Source of the DNA: an unidentified eubacterium SCB49
GTDB lineage: Bacteria; Bacteroidota; Bacteroidia; Flavobacteriales; Flavobacteriaceae
Assembly: GCA_000170815.1 (NCBI GenBank)
Contig: ABCO01000001.1
Location: forward strand, 1-64,000
Length of the DNA: 64,000 bases
Reading direction: 5' to 3'
How positions within the stretch are numbered: the first letter of the stretch is position 1; every line of letters begins with the position of its first letter. This document shows positions 42,762 through 52,607 of this stretch, piece by piece. The notes under the pieces are model-generated. The model had not been told where the DNA came from. It did no database searches and was given only the letters and a program-made list of their open reading frames with translations. The translations under genes and the position numbers were made by a program.

Positions 42762-43895
42762 TTATGCTGAAATATCTTGACTTGCAAGATCCGCTAAGTT
42801 TTTCCCAATGCTACTTCCTATGGCAACTCCCATTCCGCCCAAACGTACACCACAAAATACACTTTTAGAAATTTGTTTTAAAATCGGTTTCTTTTGACTA
42901 CCTACTCCCATAATTCCACTCCAGTTTTTATCTATTATAAAAGGGGTATTAGGCAATAGTATTGTTTTTAAAATTTGCGCTAACGCATCTTGAATTTGTT
43001 GGGTTACTTCCATTTTTGTAGTCATTTCTCCTTTAAAATCAAGGTTTCTACCACCTCCTAAAAGAATACGATTGTCTATGTTTCTAAAATAGTAATAGCC
43101 TCTATCTAAATGAAACGTCCCTTTTATGTGTAAGTTTTTTATTGGTTTTGTTACAAGCACTTGCGCTCTTGCAGGTAAAACATCTTGATCTATAAACTGC
43201 TTAGCAAAACCATTTGTAGCAATACACACATTTGTTGCCTTTACATTTCCTATTTCCGAAACAGCAAGCGTCACATCTTGATCATTTTGATGTAGGTTTG
43301 TGACTTCACAAGAGTTAAGTATAAGAATATCATTTTCAATTGCTTTTTTAAGAAGCGTACGCATCATTTTTCCGGTGTCTATTTGCCCTTCAAATTTGTT
43401 AAAAATCAATGTCTTCTTCACATTTCCGAAGTTAAAAGAATCTTGCTTTATAGAAAATACGTCTTCATTAAAAACCGGGCGTAATAAATTATTTATGGCT
43501 GGCAATTGAGCAACACATTCGTTGTAAAGCGCAGTTTGGGTTTCTGTAAATAGCTCAAAACCTCCAAGTTCTTGGTAGGCGATGTTTTTATCTCCTAAGG
43601 TATTTCGCAATAATTTTAAGCCCGCTACGCGTTCTTTAACAAGTGCGACTACTTCTTCTTTAGAGTGCGTTTTAAGGTCGTCTACTAATTCTGAAAGGCT
43701 TCCAAAACAAGTAAACCCCGCATTTTTAGTACTAGCACCACTAGGCAAAATACCTCGCTCAAAAATTACAATTTTAGCTTTTGGATGTAACTGCCTTAAC
43801 TGTAAAGCGCAAGAAAGTCCTACAAGGCCACTACCTATAATAGCAAAATCTATATTTTTTAACCAAATTTTATGTTCCCAGTAAGAAAAAATCAT
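42762..43895 (-). CDS. FAD-dependent amine/amino-acid oxidase family protein
   Basis: The 377-residue protein has the FAD Rossmann motif FAIIGSGLVGLSCALQL, the second strand IVIFERG and the GVRLGGMGVAIGSSIG near the end, the DAO superfamily plan. Substrate is unknown (DadA- or glycine-oxidase-like). Two copies of the TTCGGAAAT word lie in it. The gene is divergent from the large PNGase-like gene. Confidence 0.8.
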   Translation of the reverse strand: MIFSYWEHKIWLKNIDFAIIGSGLVGLSCALQLRQLHPKAKIVIFERGILPSGASTKNAGFTCFGSLSELVDDLKTHSKEEVVALVKERVAGLKLLRNTLGDKNIAYQELGGFELFTETQTALYNECVAQLPAINNLLRPVFNEDVFSIKQDSFNFGNVKKTLIFNKFEGQIDTGKMMRTLLKKAIENDILILNSCEVTNLHQNDQDVTLAVSEIGNVKATNVCIATNGFAKQFIDQDVLPARAQVLVTKPIKNLHIKGTFHLDRGYYYFRNIDNRILLGGGRNLDFKGEMTTKMEVTQQIQDALAQILKTILLPNTPFIIDKNWSGIMGVGSQKKPILKQISKSVFCGVRLGGMGVAIGSSIGKNLADLASQDISA

Positions 43896-43950
43896 TATGA
43901 ATATTTGTGTAGAAGCAATGTAACAAAGTATATTTATAAAAAATATTTAT

Positions 43951-46900
43951 ATGAAGCATTCCTTTACTTTTTTTTTAGCATTATTCCTTTCGGTTTTTAT
44001 AAGCACGGCGCAGCAACCGGGAGATGAAATTGAAATACAAACTATAGAATTTGATGGTTATCCAGTTGGTGACGGTTGGTTAGCTCCAAGAGAAGGTTAT
44101 TTTGACTTTACAGAAGTAGATGGCCTTGAGTTTGAAAAAGTGTATGTTAAATACAGATTAAAATGTGACCCTACACAAAACCCTAATTGTGGTGAGTGGG
44201 ATTATTTAAGTTATTTAAAAATTATAGAGCATACAGGTGTTGGTCTTCACCCTAGTTACTTAATAGGTGGTGAAGGTGGTTTTACACCAGACACTTTTTC
44301 TTATATGAATGATACTGCGTGGGAATATGTACCTCGTTACGAAGAGACTATCGTTTATGACAATCCTAATGCATTAACTGAATATCAAGTAGGAAATGGG
44401 TCTCTTTCTGTTGATGCACCTTTTAACGCATCATTAGAAGACTCTCACGTACAATACTTGTATAGACAGTCTGAACTTTCTGCCGCTGGACTTACAGCAG
44501 GAGATTTAACGGGTATGCAATTTAATGTGCTTGATACAGGTGGCGAAATGCAAAATGTAAAGATTAGCTTAAAAGCGACTACACTTAATGAACTAGATGA
44601 AAATGTTGATCTTACAGGTTTTACAGAAGTATATTCAAAAAATACAACGTTTAGTAGTACTGGATGGCAACATTTAGACTTCACTTCTTTTTTTAATTGG
44701 GACAGTACTTCTAATATCATTGTAGATATTTCTTTTGTAGGTATTGAAGGTGAAGATGCCGTTTTAGTAAGTGGATCTAATTATGCTTGGGATTGTGCAG
44801 CACAAGCAAGTACAACAGACTCTTATTTTAATTTTAATGGCCCAGATAAGATAGATGTACCAACAACAAACCTTGGAAACATACAAGATGAAATCACAAT
44901 TTCTTTTTGGGTAAATGGTAATGAAGAACAGCCACAAGATGACAGTGTTTTTGACGCTATAGACGTAGACGGAAATAGAATGATAAACGTTCACCTCCCT
45001 TGGAGTGGTGGAGGTGTTTTCTGGGATGCTGGTGATGCAACCGGTTATGATAGAATAAATATCGCATTAACTGAAGATCAATATAAAGGGGTTTGGAACC
45101 ATTGGGCATTTACAAAAAATGCAGTTACTGGCGTAATGAATATATACCTAAATGGTGAGTTATTACATACAGGTTCCGGACTTACACGCCCTATTGGTGC
45201 TATTTCTGAATTTCCTCTAGGAAAAGGACAAAGTACTGAAGATCGTTTTTATGACGGAAAAATAGACGATTTTCAAGTTTGGTCAACAGAATTAGATGAG
45301 GCAACTATTGCAGCATGGATGCATAAAGAAGTAGATGCTTCACACCCAAATTATTCAGATTTAAAAGTAAACTACACTTTTGATGTATCTACGCCAGATT
45401 TTAAAACACCAGAAGCAATTTCTGCGACAAACTCTCCATTAACGGGAGTACCTCAAAAGCAAAGCTATAAAGGTGACCACTTTAAAAACTTCACTACAGG
45501 TTCAACAAGACCAGACGTGAAGTTTAATCGTAACACCTCTACGTATACAGTAACTCAAGAACTGGTAGAAGATGCTTATCCAAAAGGAAAAGTAATGGTT
45601 GAAACCTATGTGCAAAATACAGCAGGAGAGGTTCCGGTATTAGATGAAACATTATATGTAAATCCAACGTATTATAATAACTATCAATATGATGCAAATT
45701 TAGTAGCAACAGATTCTACTTTAGTTACTCCAGATGTAACATTAACCCTACAACAATACGAATATAACACGACCGAGGCTGGTGAAGAAATTACAGTGCC
45801 ATGGGAAATAGGACGCTATCTTACACCTTACGGAAATGGGTTAGATCTAGGAGATGATGGATGGACTTGGATTTTTGATGTTACAGATTTTCAGCACTTA
45901 TTTCAAGGAGATAACGTGCATATTAAAGCCGGAAATTTTCAAGAATTGTTAGACATGAAATTTGTGTTTAAAGTAGGAACAGCGCCAAGAGATTTTGTAG
46001 GAATACAAAGTGTTTATTCTGGCAGGTATGATATGGATACTTTTGATGAAACTGTTGTTAACAAAACCATTGACCTAGACCCTACGGCTCAAATGTTCTC
46101 TGTGAAGACAACACTAACAGGACACGATTTTGGTTCGGGTAATAATTGTGGTGAGTTTTGCTACAATACACACAAATTGCTAGTAAACGGTACCGAAGAA
46201 TATAGTTGGGAAATTATGCAAGAATGTGGTGAAAATGCACTGTACCCTCAAGGAGGTACTTGGATCTATGATAGAGCAGGATGGTGTCCTGGCGAACCTG
46301 CTACGGTTCAAAACCTAGACATTACTTCTTTCATTAATGTGGGTTCTGATACTACAGTAGATGTTGATTATGACATAGACCACGATCCAGATGGAAACTA
46401 TGTTACCGAAATTTTCTTTGTAGAATATGGAGCTCCTAATTTTACAAATGATGCTTCTTTAGAAGAAATTATAGCGCCAAATATTTTTAAATTAAATACG
46501 CGATTTAACCCTATTTGTGGAGAACCTATCGTAAAAATTAAAAATACAGGAGAAGCGACACTTACTTCTTTAGACATTACCTACGGTGTTGAAGGTGGAT
46601 CAAGCTATACGTATGAGTGGACAGGATCTCTTCCCTTTTTAGAAGAAGAAATCGTTTCGCTTCCTGCAGTTGCGATGCAAGATTATTATGACGGTGTTAC
46701 AGACTTTACAGTTACGCTAAGTAATGCTAATGGTCAAGGAGATGAATATGAGTTTAACAACACACTTACTTCTCAATTTGAAACAGCTCCTATCCACGAG
46801 CAACAAATGATCGTTGAGTTTACCACTAATATTCGTTATTATGAAAATAATTATGTGGTTTATGATACCGCTGGAAATATAGTTTTTGAACGTGACTTTG

Positions 46901-47379
46901 ATACAGCTTCTACAACCTATACAGACTTAATAAACCTGCCTCCTGGTTGTTATGAATTAGTGGTGTATGACTCTGGTGGTGACGGTATGTATAACTGGCC
47001 ATCTAATCACGGTAATGGATCTATTGTTCTAAAAAACTATGATGGTACTACCATAACAACATTAGAAAACTGGTTTGGAGAGTCTATTCGTTATAGTTTT
47101 AGAAACGATGCTGTTTTAGGAACAGATGACCAAGCAATGCAACTGTACACTTTACATCCTAATCCTGCTAAAGATGCCTTTACTATTTCTGTGCTAAACA
47201 GTACAGAGGCATATTCATTAAAGGTATATAATGTTACTGGAAAATTATTACACGAAGAGTTTGTAACAGATACTACAGACCACAATGTAGATATCTCTAA
47301 ACTAAGCACAGGTGTTTATTTATTACATCTAGATGCTGAAAATGGTAGTAGCCAAGTACAAAAACTAATCGTTAATTAA
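43951..47379 (+). CDS. Secreted PNGase F-like protein with LamG domain and T9SS sorting domain
   Basis: The 1142-residue protein has a signal peptide (ending ISTAQ), then a segment like the PNGase F N-terminal domain (YVKYRLKCDP, NCGEWDYLSYLKIIEHTG). A LamG/concanavalin-like domain lies about residues 290-480 (ITISFWVNG, WNHWAFTKN, GKIDDFQVWSTELD). A segment like the PNGase F C-terminal domain lies about 700-850 (LTGHDFGSGNNCGEFC, GGTWIYDRAGWCPG). The final 75 residues are a type A sorting domain (LHPNPAKDAFTI to KLIVN). It may release N-glycans from glycoproteins at the surface. Catalytic residues were not verified. Confidence 0.85.
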   Translation: MKHSFTFFLALFLSVFISTAQQPGDEIEIQTIEFDGYPVGDGWLAPREGYFDFTEVDGLEFEKVYVKYRLKCDPTQNPNCGEWDYLSYLKIIEHTGVGLHPSYLIGGEGGFTPDTFSYMNDTAWEYVPRYEETIVYDNPNALTEYQVGNGSLSVDAPFNASLEDSHVQYLYRQSELSAAGLTAGDLTGMQFNVLDTGGEMQNVKISLKATTLNELDENVDLTGFTEVYSKNTTFSSTGWQHLDFTSFFNWDSTSNIIVDISFVGIEGEDAVLVSGSNYAWDCAAQASTTDSYFNFNGPDKIDVPTTNLGNIQDEITISFWVNGNEEQPQDDSVFDAIDVDGNRMINVHLPWSGGGVFWDAGDATGYDRINIALTEDQYKGVWNHWAFTKNAVTGVMNIYLNGELLHTGSGLTRPIGAISEFPLGKGQSTEDRFYDGKIDDFQVWSTELDEATIAAWMHKEVDASHPNYSDLKVNYTFDVSTPDFKTPEAISATNSPLTGVPQKQSYKGDHFKNFTTGSTRPDVKFNRNTSTYTVTQELVEDAYPKGKVMVETYVQNTAGEVPVLDETLYVNPTYYNNYQYDANLVATDSTLVTPDVTLTLQQYEYNTTEAGEEITVPWEIGRYLTPYGNGLDLGDDGWTWIFDVTDFQHLFQGDNVHIKAGNFQELLDMKFVFKVGTAPRDFVGIQSVYSGRYDMDTFDETVVNKTIDLDPTAQMFSVKTTLTGHDFGSGNNCGEFCYNTHKLLVNGTEEYSWEIMQECGENALYPQGGTWIYDRAGWCPGEPATVQNLDITSFINVGSDTTVDVDYDIDHDPDGNYVTEIFFVEYGAPNFTNDASLEEIIAPNIFKLNTRFNPICGEPIVKIKNTGEATLTSLDITYGVEGGSSYTYEWTGSLPFLEEEIVSLPAVAMQDYYDGVTDFTVTLSNANGQGDEYEFNNTLTSQFETAPIHEQQMIVEFTTNIRYYENNYVVYDTAGNIVFERDFDTASTTYTDLINLPPGCYELVVYDSGGDGMYNWPSNHGNGSIVLKNYDGTTITTLENWFGESIRYSFRNDAVLGTDDQAMQLYTLHPNPAKDAFTISVLNSTEAYSLKVYNVTGKLLHEEFVTDTTDHNVDISKLSTGVYLLHLDAENGSSQVQKLIVN

Positions 47380-47399
47380 TCGTATCGAATTCTATTAGT

Positions 47400-47437
47400 A
47401 AAGCTCCTTAATTATTAAAATTAAGGAGCTTTTTTTA
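47400..47437 (+). terminator. Terminator of the PNGase-like gene
   Basis: AAAGCTCCTTAATT pairs with AATTAAGGAGCTTT (14 bp, 5-nt loop), followed by a T-run. Confidence 0.92.
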
Positions 47438-47594
47438 TATCAAGTAGCATAAAAATTGGCTGTTACACTATTCTCGTTTCGCTATAATTTTAACAAGTAC
47501 ATAGCTTCATTTAGTTAACAAACTGTTAAAAAAACTTGTTTTTTCGTTTTAAACCATTTACATTTAGTTAATAATTTTTTAAATTATCTTCTCT

Positions 47595-48072
47595 ATGAAC
47601 CAACCAAGCTCGTTCGTTAGGGTCTCTATGTGCACTTATTTTCCTCCTTTTTAGTGCTCCAGTTTTTGCTCAATTGCATTGCGAAACACAAATGATGGAG
47701 AATAGTATGGGAGTTCCTTTTACCAATAGAGCATTAGCTATAGACCACGAAGCAGCTATTTGTGTTAAGGTGTATATACATGTTATTAGAAAAACTGACG
47801 GAACAGGAGGATATACAGAAGGCGAAGTGCAAGATGCTTTTGAAAGAATGAACGACATTTATATAGACAATGGTACTTATAAATTAAATAATGTCACCTC
47901 TGCTTATTTAATGATTGTAGATCAAAACAGTGGGGTCTCTCAAAATTATATTTTAGACCCGACAACTAGCGCTACAACAATTACCTTAGATAATTATACC
48001 ACAGGCTTATATACAATTGCTTTAGTATGCGACAGTGATATAATGAATGCCTTTAACTTTATAAAACAATAA
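47595..48072 (+). pseudogene. Chimeric remnant of a secreted metalloprotease-like gene
   Basis: The open part (from 47674) begins right after a signal peptide (LIFLLFSAPVFAQ) that is in the same frame but has no usable start; the only ATG (47595) is in another frame. The next 65 or so residues (ICVKVYIHVIRKTDGTGGYT, AFERMNDIY) resemble the N-terminal segment of PAPP-A-type (M43) secreted proteases. The protein then jumps to about 55 residues ending GLYTIALVCDSDIMNAFNFIKQ, which resembles a T9SS C-terminal end. The catalytic zinc motif is missing. It looks like an internally deleted and frameshifted gene. Confidence 0.6.
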
Positions 48073-48076
48073 TGTT

Positions 48077-48526
48077 ATGAAAAATGTAATTATACTTTTA
48101 ATGATGTCGCTCCTTTTTATAGGTTGCAATGGCGACGATGATGCAACAACACCAACAGAAGATACTGAAGTATCTTTATTGGGAACTTGGCGTTTTATTG
48201 AGTTTAGAACAAGTAACGATACGGGATCTAATTCAGGTAGCGAACCCACATGGGATGAAATAGAAAGTGAAAATACTATCAGTTTTTTTCCAAACAATAC
48301 CATTACCAGCAATTCTCGTTCTCTTTGTGCCGTAGTAACTTATATGGGTAGTGAGCCAACATCTGGTGTGTATAATTTAGTAGATTTTACGTATACTTCT
48401 AATGACTGCGCAAATCCAGATCATAAATATCCATTTACACAAACAGATTCTATATTAGTAATTAGATATCCTCATAACGGTATTGCAGAATGTAAGTTTA
48501 AAAAGATTGCAGATTTAGAGGAGTAA
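48077..48526 (+). CDS. Lipocalin-like lipoprotein, first copy
   Basis: The 149-residue protein has a lipobox FIGCNGDDD (Cys17), a Thr/Glu linker and a small beta domain that begins LLGTWRFIEFR. The TSGVYNLVDFTYTSNDC and ILVIRYPHNG segments are typical of lipocalin-like lipoproteins of this phylum. It starts five bases after the upstream remnant. Function is unknown. It has an intact reading frame, unlike the second copy. Confidence 0.75.
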   Translation: MKNVIILLMMSLLFIGCNGDDDATTPTEDTEVSLLGTWRFIEFRTSNDTGSNSGSEPTWDEIESENTISFFPNNTITSNSRSLCAVVTYMGSEPTSGVYNLVDFTYTSNDCANPDHKYPFTQTDSILVIRYPHNGIAECKFKKIADLEE

Positions 48527-48598
48527 AAGCGTGTGCAATAAGGCTTGGGCGCGACAGTGATATAATGAACACATTTAACTTTATAAAACAATAATATT

Positions 48599-49054
48599 AT
48601 GAAAAATGTAATTATACTTTTAATGATGTCGCTCCTTTTTATTGCTTGTAAGGGTGATGACGATGTAACAACAACACAAGAAGAATAACCAATTTCTGTT
48701 TCACTTTTAGGTACTTGGCTTTATATAGCCGGAAGAAATAATAACGACAGCCCACCCTTGCCAGAGGACGAACTTCCTTTTATAGAATTAGAAAGTGAAA
48801 ATACTGTAACTTTTTTTCCAGAAAATCTTATTACAAGTAATGCTGGTTCGTTGTGTACTAATTCTCATTTGTCGGGCAACCCTACTTCAGGGATTTACAA
48901 TTTAACAAGCGCAACCTATACTTCTGATGATTGTTTTCCTTTTGATGATTATGAATTTGCTTTTACACAAACAGATTCTATACTTGTTATTAGTTATCCT
49001 TATAATGGGATTAGCGAGGCTAAGTTTAAGAAGATTGCAGATTTGGAGGAGTAA
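48599..49054 (+). pseudogene. Lipocalin-like lipoprotein, second copy with a nonsense codon
   Basis: The same signal peptide (MKNVIILLMMSLLFIACKG) leads to a TAA at 48686-48688 after 29 codons. The same frame then continues open to 49054 with LLGTWLYIAGR, the TSGIYNLTSATYTSDDC segment and KFKKIADLEE. Restarting at an internal codon would give a protein without a signal peptide. The mature domain is otherwise intact, so the stop is recent or is a base-calling error. Confidence 0.8.
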
Positions 49055-49108
49055 ACATACGTCAAGCTCATTGGTTAATTTTAGTAATTATAAATATTTT
49101 TTATTTTA

Positions 49109-49132
49109 AAACCGTGTTTAATAGCACGGTTT
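49109..49132. terminator. Weak bidirectional hairpin after the lipoprotein pseudogene
   Basis: AAACCGTG pairs with CACGGTTT around an 8-nt loop. No good T-run follows on the plus strand; the minus strand continues TAAAATAAAAAAT. Confidence 0.4.
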
Positions 49133-49194
49133 ATTAGTGCCAATTGTAGTTATGCGTTGTAACTTTCTATTGATTAAAATTTTCGCCGCAAGGC

Positions 49195-49231
49195 AAAAAA
49201 AAAAGCGCCAACTTAATAAAAGTTAGCGCTT
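49195..49231 (-). terminator. Terminator of the acc/fab operon (minus strand)
   Basis: On the minus strand AAGCGCTAACTT pairs with AAGTTGGCGCTT (one G-T pair, 5-nt loop) and runs into at least eight T residues. It lies 36 bases after the accC stop. Confidence 0.9.
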
Positions 49232-49266
49232 AATCATAGTATTAAAAATCTAATTGTAAATGATAT

Positions 49267-50622
49267 TTACTCTTCATCTACAATATCTTCCATTTTCCAT
49301 GTGTCCATAAAAGCAGTCGTGTAGTTACCAGCAATATAATCTGGATGGTCCATTAACTGTCTATGAAAAGGGATTGTCGTTTGTATACCTTCTATCACAA
49401 ACTCATCTAATGCACGTTTCATTTTATTAATTGCTTCTTCTCTTGATTGAGCCGTTGTAATCAACTTTGCAATCATTGAATCGTAATTAGGCGGAATAGA
49501 ATACCCAGCATAAACATGAGTGTCTAAACGTACACCGTGACCTCCTGGAGCGTGTAATACAGTAATCTTACCTGGTGAAGGTCTAAACCCATTAAAAGGA
49601 TCTTCTGCATTAATTCTACATTCTATAGAGTGTAGCTTTGGCAAATAGTTTTTACCTGAAATAGGAATACCTGCAGCTACCATTATTTGTTCTCTAATAA
49701 GATCAAAATCAATAACCTGCTCTGTAATAGGGTGCTCTACTTGGATACGTGTATTCATTTCCATAAAGTAGAAGTTTCTATGTTTATCAACTAAAAACTC
49801 TACAGTACCAGCACCTTCGTATTTAATATATTCTGCAGCTTTAACTGCCGCTTCACCCATTGCAGCTCGAAGCTCATCAGTCATAAAAGGACTAGGAGTT
49901 TCTTCGGTAAGTTTTTGGTGGCGTCTTTGTATAGAGCAATCGCGTTCACTAAGGTGACACGCTTTACCTTTACTATCACCTATAATTTGAATCTCAATAT
50001 GGCGTGGCTCTTCAATGAGTTTTTCCATATACATATCATCATTACCAAAAGCAGCTTTACTTTCTTGGCGAGCAGATTCCCAAGCATCTTGTAGGTCTTC
50101 TTCTTTCCATACGGCACGCATACCTTTTCCACCACCACCAGCACTTGCTTTAAGCATTACTGGATAGCCTGTTTCTTTAGCTATTTTTAGGCAATCTTCA
50201 AATGTTTCGATAACACCTTCACTACCAGGTACACAAGGTACACCTGCAGCAATCATGGTTGATTTAGCATTTGCTTTATCCCCCATTTTGTCAATCATAT
50301 CTGGAGATGCACCAATAAATTTAATATTGTGTTCTTCACAGATTTTTGAAAATTTTGCGTTTTCAGAAAGGAATCCGTATCCTGGGTGTATAGCATCTGC
50401 GTTTGTAATTTCTGCAGCAGCAATAATGTTGCTCATTTTTAAGTAGCTTTCACTACTTGCCGCTGGGCCAATACATACTGCTTCATCTGCAAATTTGACA
50501 TGCAAACTTTCTTCATCTGCTTTAGAATATACCGCAACAGATTTGATACCCATCTCTTTACAGGTTCTAATTACACGTAGTGCAATTTCTCCCCTATTTG
50601 CTATTAATATTTTTTTAAACAT
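49267..50622 (-). CDS. accC: Acetyl-CoA carboxylase, biotin carboxylase subunit
   Basis: The 451-residue ATP-grasp protein carboxylates the biotin on AccB. It starts with the universal [21 protein letters not shown]; an in-frame ATG at 50646 would add eight atypical residues and is not used here. Other motifs: [51 protein letters not shown]. It lies 92 bases downstream of accB on the same strand. Confidence 0.95.
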   Translation of the reverse strand: MFKKILIANRGEIALRVIRTCKEMGIKSVAVYSKADEESLHVKFADEAVCIGPAASSESYLKMSNIIAAAEITNADAIHPGYGFLSENAKFSKICEEHNIKFIGASPDMIDKMGDKANAKSTMIAAGVPCVPGSEGVIETFEDCLKIAKETGYPVMLKASAGGGGKGMRAVWKEEDLQDAWESARQESKAAFGNDDMYMEKLIEEPRHIEIQIIGDSKGKACHLSERDCSIQRRHQKLTEETPSPFMTDELRAAMGEAAVKAAEYIKYEGAGTVEFLVDKHRNFYFMEMNTRIQVEHPITEQVIDFDLIREQIMVAAGIPISGKNYLPKLHSIECRINAEDPFNGFRPSPGKITVLHAPGGHGVRLDTHVYAGYSIPPNYDSMIAKLITTAQSREEAINKMKRALDEFVIEGIQTTIPFHRQLMDHPDYIAGNYTTAFMDTWKMEDIVDEE

Positions 50623-50714
50623 GTTTCTTGACTTTAAATTCGACATAAAACTCCCTCTTGAGAAAGTTTAAATTTGAGTCTTACCCTTTAAGTAAGCAAG
50701 TATTAGAATTTAAA

Positions 50715-51194
50715 TTAAGACGGGTCAACTAAAAACAATGGTTGATCAAATTCTACTGGAGAAGCATCATCAACTAAAACTTTTACAATTTTCCCTGAAA
50801 CTTCGCTCTCAATTTCATTGAAGAGTTTCATTGCTTCAATAACACAAAGAACATCACCTTCACCTATTTGAGTACCAACCTCAACAAACGTAGGTTTATC
50901 TGGAGATGGCTTGCGGTAAAAAGTACCGATGATAGGAGATTTTACTGTGATAAATTTAGAATCTTCTTCTACAGCTACTGGAGCGGCAGGAGCTGCTGCT
51001 ACAGGAGCAGCGGCAGGAGCAACTGGTTGAGGTGCAGCCGCCATTGCAGGCATTTGCTGAATAACAGTAGTTTCGCCCTTACTATCATGACCTGTTCTGA
51101 TGGTGATTTTGATATCTTCCATCTCAAGTTTTACCTCACTCGCGCCTGATTTTGCAACGAATTTAATTAAGTTTTGAATGTCTTTAATTTCCAT
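50715..51194 (-). CDS. accB: Acetyl-CoA carboxylase, biotin carboxyl carrier protein
   Basis: The 159-residue protein has an N-terminal domain, a flexible Ala/Pro linker (PQPVAPAAAPVAAAPAAPVA) and a C-terminal biotinyl domain with the lysine site EAMKLFNEIES. It carries biotin between AccC and the carboxyltransferase. It is between fabH and accC in one minus-strand run. Confidence 0.95.
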   Translation of the reverse strand: MEIKDIQNLIKFVAKSGASEVKLEMEDIKITIRTGHDSKGETTVIQQMPAMAAAPQPVAPAAAPVAAAPAAPVAVEEDSKFITVKSPIIGTFYRKPSPDKPTFVEVGTQIGEGDVLCVIEAMKLFNEIESEVSGKIVKVLVDDASPVEFDQPLFLVDPS

Positions 51195-51228
51195 CTTTAT
51201 TATTTTTAATTAGGTGGTTTTTTAAAAT

Positions 51229-52227
51229 TTAGTTTGGGTTATATGCCCATTTAACATATACGGCTCCCCAAGTAAAGCCTCCACCAAAAGAAGCAAACAC
51301 AAGATTGTCACCCTTTTTAAGTTGACTCTCATAATCTACCAAACATAGTGGTAGTGTGCCTGAGGTTGTATTTCCGTATTTATGAATATTCATCATTACT
51401 TTTTCTTCTGGCAACTCCATTCTTCTAGCAGTAGCATCAATAATTCGCTTATTAGCTTGATGTGGTACTAACCATTGTATATCGTTACCTGTAAGATTGT
51501 TTCTTTCTAAAATTTTTGCTGAAACATCTGCCATATTAGACACGGCAAATTTAAAAACAGTTTTTCCATCTTGATATACAAAATGTTGCTTGTTTTTAAT
51601 TGTTTCTAGAGAAGGAGGAAGTATAGAACCTCCAGCGTCGATTTTTAGACTTTCTCTTCCTATTCCGTCAGATCTCAAAAATTCATCCTGAACTCCAAGA
51701 CCTTCTTCATTAGGTTCAAAGAGTACTGCTCCAGCACCATCACCAAAAATGATACACGTAGTGCGGTCAGTATAATCAATAATTGAAGACATTTTATCAG
51801 CACCTATAAGAAGTACTTTTTTGTAACGTCCTGACTCAATATATTTTGCGGCTGTAGACATCCCAAAAAGGAAGCTTGAACAAGCAGCCACAAGGTCATA
51901 AGAAAAGGCATTTACGGCACCTATTTGGGTTGCTACGTAAACACCTGTTGATGCCACTGGCATATCTGGTGTGGCAGTTGCCATAATCACCATATCTATA
52001 TCTTTTGGGTCCGTGTTGTTTTTTGCAAGAAGATTTTTTGCGGCTTCAATTGCCATAAAGGAAGTTCCTTTACCTTCTTCTTTTAATATACGGCGCTCTT
52101 TGATACCCGTTCTAGTGGTGATCCACTCATCGTTAGTATCAACCATGGTTGCAAGGATATCATTGCTTAATACATAATCAGGTACATACCCTCCTACCGC
52201 AGTAATGGCAGCTGTTATTCTACTCAT
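51229..52227 (-). CDS. fabH: 3-oxoacyl-ACP synthase III
   Basis: The 332-residue thiolase-fold enzyme starts fatty acid synthesis by condensing an acyl-CoA with malonyl-ACP. The catalytic triad is visible as Cys in VAACSSFLFG, His in LVPHQANKRI and Asn in YGNTTSGTLP. It follows rpmF after a terminator hairpin and precedes accB by 34 bases. Confidence 0.95.
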   Translation of the reverse strand: MSRITAAITAVGGYVPDYVLSNDILATMVDTNDEWITTRTGIKERRILKEEGKGTSFMAIEAAKNLLAKNNTDPKDIDMVIMATATPDMPVASTGVYVATQIGAVNAFSYDLVAACSSFLFGMSTAAKYIESGRYKKVLLIGADKMSSIIDYTDRTTCIIFGDGAGAVLFEPNEEGLGVQDEFLRSDGIGRESLKIDAGGSILPPSLETIKNKQHFVYQDGKTVFKFAVSNMADVSAKILERNNLTGNDIQWLVPHQANKRIIDATARRMELPEEKVMMNIHKYGNTTSGTLPLCLVDYESQLKKGDNLVFASFGGGFTWGAVYVKWAYNPN

Positions 52228-52351
52228 ACAGTTTTTTTTGATGCTGTGAAAAAAGAGAAATCCTCTTTAAAAGCTCGGAAAAATAGTGATTTTTAATGTA
52301 AATCACATTTTTTTTAACTTTTTTCCAAAATATTCCACAATTTTAGAAAAC

Positions 52352-52379
52352 AAAAAAACTCCCACATGTAGTGGGAGTT
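52352..52379 (-). terminator. Terminator or attenuator between rpmF and fabH (minus strand)
   Basis: AACTCCCAC pairs with GTGGGAGTT around a 5-nt loop; on the minus strand seven T residues follow. It lies 22 bases after rpmF and 125 bases before fabH, so ribosomal and lipid genes are partly separated. Confidence 0.85.
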
Positions 52380-52400
52380 CTATTTTTTTATGAGAACGTC

Positions 52401-52598
52401 TTATGCTTCAACTGCTTCTACAGCGTCAATAACAATCTGACCTCTATAGTACAATTTACCTTCATGCCAGTGTGCTCTATGGTATAAGTGAGCTTCACCA
52501 GTTGTTGGATCTGTTGCTATCTGTGGAGCAACTGCTTTGTAATGTGTTCTTCTTTTATCTCTTCTTGTTTTGGAGATTTTTCTCTTTGGATGTGCCAT
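52401..52598 (-). CDS. rpmF: 50S ribosomal protein L32
   Basis: The 65-residue basic protein starts [21 protein letters not shown], the L32 hallmark. The zinc-binding cysteines of some L32 versions are absent (C-minus type). It lies nine bases after yceD, the usual pairing. Confidence 0.95.
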   Translation of the reverse strand: MAHPKRKISKTRRDKRRTHYKAVAPQIATDPTTGEAHLYHRAHWHEGKLYYRGQIVIDAVEAVEA

Positions 52599-52607
52599 TA
52601 CGTTATA

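Larger units (their letters stand above)
48029..49060 (+). repeat. Tandem duplication of about 522 bp
   Basis: The segment starting at 48029 (GCGACAGTGATATAATGAA) recurs at 48551 with a constant offset of 522 bases through both ATG codons. It covers the tail of the upstream remnant, the lipoprotein signal sequence and the whole lipoprotein gene. The first 90 or so bases are nearly identical, the mature regions differ strongly, and the last codons (KFKKIADLEE) match again. Confidence 0.85.

Noticed and set aside
48686..48688. Stop-codon recoding in the second lipoprotein copy
   Set aside because: The codon is TAA, not TGA or TAG, and no recoding structure is seen; a nonsense mutation or base-calling error is simpler.
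49109..49132. Terminator of the lipoprotein pair
   Set aside because: As a strong terminator it fails because the T-run on the plus strand is absent; it is kept only as a weak hairpin entry.
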